Below are positions 62,537 through 64,000 of a stretch of 64,000 bases of DNA, in pieces; within the stretch, counting starts at the first letter, position 1; each line of letters begins with the position of its first letter. The position numbers and the translations under genes were made by a program. Source of the DNA: Coriobacteriaceae bacterium AM100-PB1-1D-6A (GTDB lineage: Bacteria; Actinomycetota; Coriobacteriia; Coriobacteriales; Coriobacteriaceae); NCBI GenBank assembly GCA_027660625.1, contig JAQDNC010000001.1, forward strand, positions 1-64,000, in the 5' to 3' direction. The notes below the pieces were generated by a model, which was not told the DNA's origin, searched no databases, and was given only the letters and a program-made list of their open reading frames with translations.

Positions 62537-63214
62537 ATGTCCAAGAAGAACCGCGCCAAGTCCAAGGCCAAGCGCTTTGGCGAGGGCTCGGCCAAGCCGA
62601 TTGTTTCGGCCGCGACCTATGGCGTGGGCGGCAATGCGTTTGCGCAGGCCATCGCCGATCCGGTCTCGACGGTGCACTCCAACAAGCCCGAGCTGCTTGT
62701 GGTTGACGGTTACAACGTGATCCACTGCACGCCGCGCTACGAAAAGCTCGTGTACGACCATTCCGACGATCCATATTCCAGCGACGTTCACGATATGGCG
62801 CGCACCGCCCTCATCAACGACGTCGCCGCCTTTGCCCAGGGCCGCTACGAGGCCGTGATCGTGTTCGACGGTGCGGGCAATATCTCCAGCGAGCGCCCCA
62901 ACCTGCCGGCCCGTGGCGTGCGCATCGAGTTTTCGCCGACGGGTGTCTCTGCCGATACCGTGGTGCAGAAGCTCTGCATTGAGGCGCGCGAGGAAGGTCG
63001 CGCGTGCTCCGTGGTGTCGAGCGACGGCACGATCCAGGCCGTCGTCATGGGCAAGGGAGTCACGCGCATCTCGAGCCGCATGCTGGTGGACGAGATCAAG
63101 CAGATCGATAACGACGTTCACGAGGCAGAGGAAGCTCCGCAGATCAAGATGACCCTGGGCAGCCGCCTGAGCCCCGATGCCCTGGCAAAGCTCAAGGCCC
63201 TCCGCGGGAGGTAG
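62537..63214 (+). CDS. NYN-domain ribonuclease (YacP/Rae1 type)
   Basis: This 225-residue protein has a basic N-terminus (SKKNRAKSKAKR) and then a NYN/PIN-like nuclease domain: LLVVDGYNVIH near 54-64, VIVFDGAGN near 110-118 and the acidic VVSSDGTIQAVV region. YacP-type proteins (Rae1 in Bacillus) cleave mRNA on the ribosome. It lies 3 bases after rlmB (rlmB-yacP is a conserved pair) with a GGGGGAGGAG site. Assigned by motif and context. Confidence 0.88.
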   Translation: MSKKNRAKSKAKRFGEGSAKPIVSAATYGVGGNAFAQAIADPVSTVHSNKPELLVVDGYNVIHCTPRYEKLVYDHSDDPYSSDVHDMARTALINDVAAFAQGRYEAVIVFDGAGNISSERPNLPARGVRIEFSPTGVSADTVVQKLCIEAREEGRACSVVSSDGTIQAVVMGKGVTRISSRMLVDEIKQIDNDVHEAEEAPQIKMTLGSRLSPDALAKLKALRGR

Positions 63215-63241
63215 GGGAGCTGACGGTGCGACGCTGTCTCG

Positions 63242-64000
63242 CTAACTCCATTCAGCGATGTCGATCATTCTACGGAGGCGCCATGTAAGTGCCTCTTTTA
63301 GATATGGCAGCCTTGCCGTGAGCGCGTCGTTTCTGGACAGAATCTCGAGTGCCTCGTCAACGAAGCCTTCGAGTTTGTCGCCGTCAAACCAGCTCATATC
63401 CTCAACAAGCAGCATTTGTTTCGCGGGGCTTGAATGAAACTGCGCGCTGGTAAAACTGTGCTCTCCTGCCCGAAGCTCCTCAAGAGAAATGTTGCACCAG
63501 AGCGATGAGCCCGAATCGAAGATGGGGGCAGGTCTGCAGGTTAGCGTGTTGACGTTTCGTACAAGGCCAAAGTTACGCCAATGGCGGTCATAGTTGGCGA
63601 TGATGTCGTCGCATACAATCATGCGGTCAAGGGCATCCTTGACGCCTGTCACCCCGAGCTCTTCGCAGTTTGCTACATATCGCTCGTAGTCGGTTAGCCG
63701 GTCGTCCGCATTTGCGTGCTGGTTTACATAGAACGCAGGGACATATTCTTCTTCGTCAGTTAAGAAGACATCGCATGTGCTCAGGGCAGAAGTACCTGCG
63801 CCTTCGAGCGAATAGGGTACATAATCGCAAGCGTTTAGGATGCGACGGTGAAGTGCAGTCGCCACCAGCTCGTTATAAGGTTCCTGGTTTAGATGTGCAC
63901 CTGCTTTGTGGAGGATTCGACGGTCACCCTCGCACGTCCAATACTTTTGAAGATTGCCGTCCGAGGTGTTGTCGGGCTTTGCAGCAGCTGCCTTACCCTC
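63242..64000 (-). CDS. HipA-like kinase, 5' part outside the window
   Basis: The frame is open without a stop to the right edge, so only the C-terminal 252 residues are seen. They include KYWTCEGDRRILHKAGAHLN and QEPYNELVATALHRRIL (HipA-like nucleotide-site region), the catalytic-type NYDRHWRNFGLVRN and PIFDSGSSLW. The stop is 3' of the yacP gene in convergent orientation. Local composition is less GC-rich than the neighbours, suggesting acquisition. It differs clearly from the HipA at 55048 and may be a distinct stand-alone kinase of the HipA-like group. A GTG at 63865 is not the true start. Confidence 0.75.
   Translation of the reverse strand, partial: EGKAAAAKPDNTSDGNLQKYWTCEGDRRILHKAGAHLNQEPYNELVATALHRRILNACDYVPYSLEGAGTSALSTCDVFLTDEEEYVPAFYVNQHANADDRLTDYERYVANCEELGVTGVKDALDRMIVCDDIIANYDRHWRNFGLVRNVNTLTCRPAPIFDSGSSLWCNISLEELRAGEHSFTSAQFHSSPAKQMLLVEDMSWFDGDKLEGFVDEALEILSRNDALTARLPYLKEALTWRLRRMIDIAEWS

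Overview
The window is a stretch of a high-GC, gene-dense bacterial chromosome. Most proteins have the look of Coriobacteriia (gut Actinomycetota close to Collinsella): the Asp23/AmaP pair, a fused EcfA1-A2 ATPase, a very large 2-hydroxyacyl-CoA dehydratase activase, paired zinc-ribbon membrane proteins, and many GGGACAGG-type intergenic repeats. The genus is inferred from gene content and style, not from an rRNA gene.

Region by region. 1-1700 is an AT-richer island. It holds an erm(B) macrolide-resistance gene without its leader peptide, a small membrane protein of unknown function and an XRE regulator. 1700-16060 carries dCMP deaminase, a NifU-like scaffold, lgt, a large multi-TM protein, YebC, an Asp23 envelope-stress cluster, YitT, two zinc-ribbon membrane proteins, a DUF2752 protein and two divergent amidohydrolases. 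16060-18700 holds groES-groEL, bracketed by two very large hairpin palindromes. 18700-23400 is a riboflavin uptake operon: an FMN riboswitch, RibU, fused EcfA and EcfT, followed by two flavin-fold proteins. 23400-28500 is argCJBD. 28500-31400 has a MITE-like inverted repeat, tRNA-Val and asnB, with a terminated leader or small RNA upstream. 31400-38300 runs through a Mur ligase, a HAD phosphatase, murI, rph, rdgB, dtd, veg, ispE and tRNA-Pro. 38300-44100 has tatA, greA, lysS (with a C-terminal tRNA-binding domain), a ThrE-type exporter and a DUF2798 protein. 44300-49500 is a 1479-residue activase with its own TetR regulator and a clear palindromic operator. 49600-57550 has clpC, a RelB/PIN toxin-antitoxin pair, pepD, hipBA with a strong operator, and mntP. 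57700-64000 is disA-ispD-ispF-cysS, rlmB and a YacP nuclease, ending in a second HipA-like gene cut by the window edge.

The most distinctive signal is not a gene. Several short palindromic elements start exactly at, or within a few bases of, the stop codons of unrelated genes. In one family the core (GGGGACAGG) is conserved while the flanking stem sequence differs from copy to copy but stays self-complementary. Together with the two giant groESL-flanking palindromes and the TIR-bounded element near tRNA-Val, they suggest an active set of REP-like or MITE-like elements acting at the 3' ends of genes.

Limits: no similarity search was run. Family names rest on recognised motifs, length and context. 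Start codons were chosen from ribosome-binding sites and may be off in the cases flagged.
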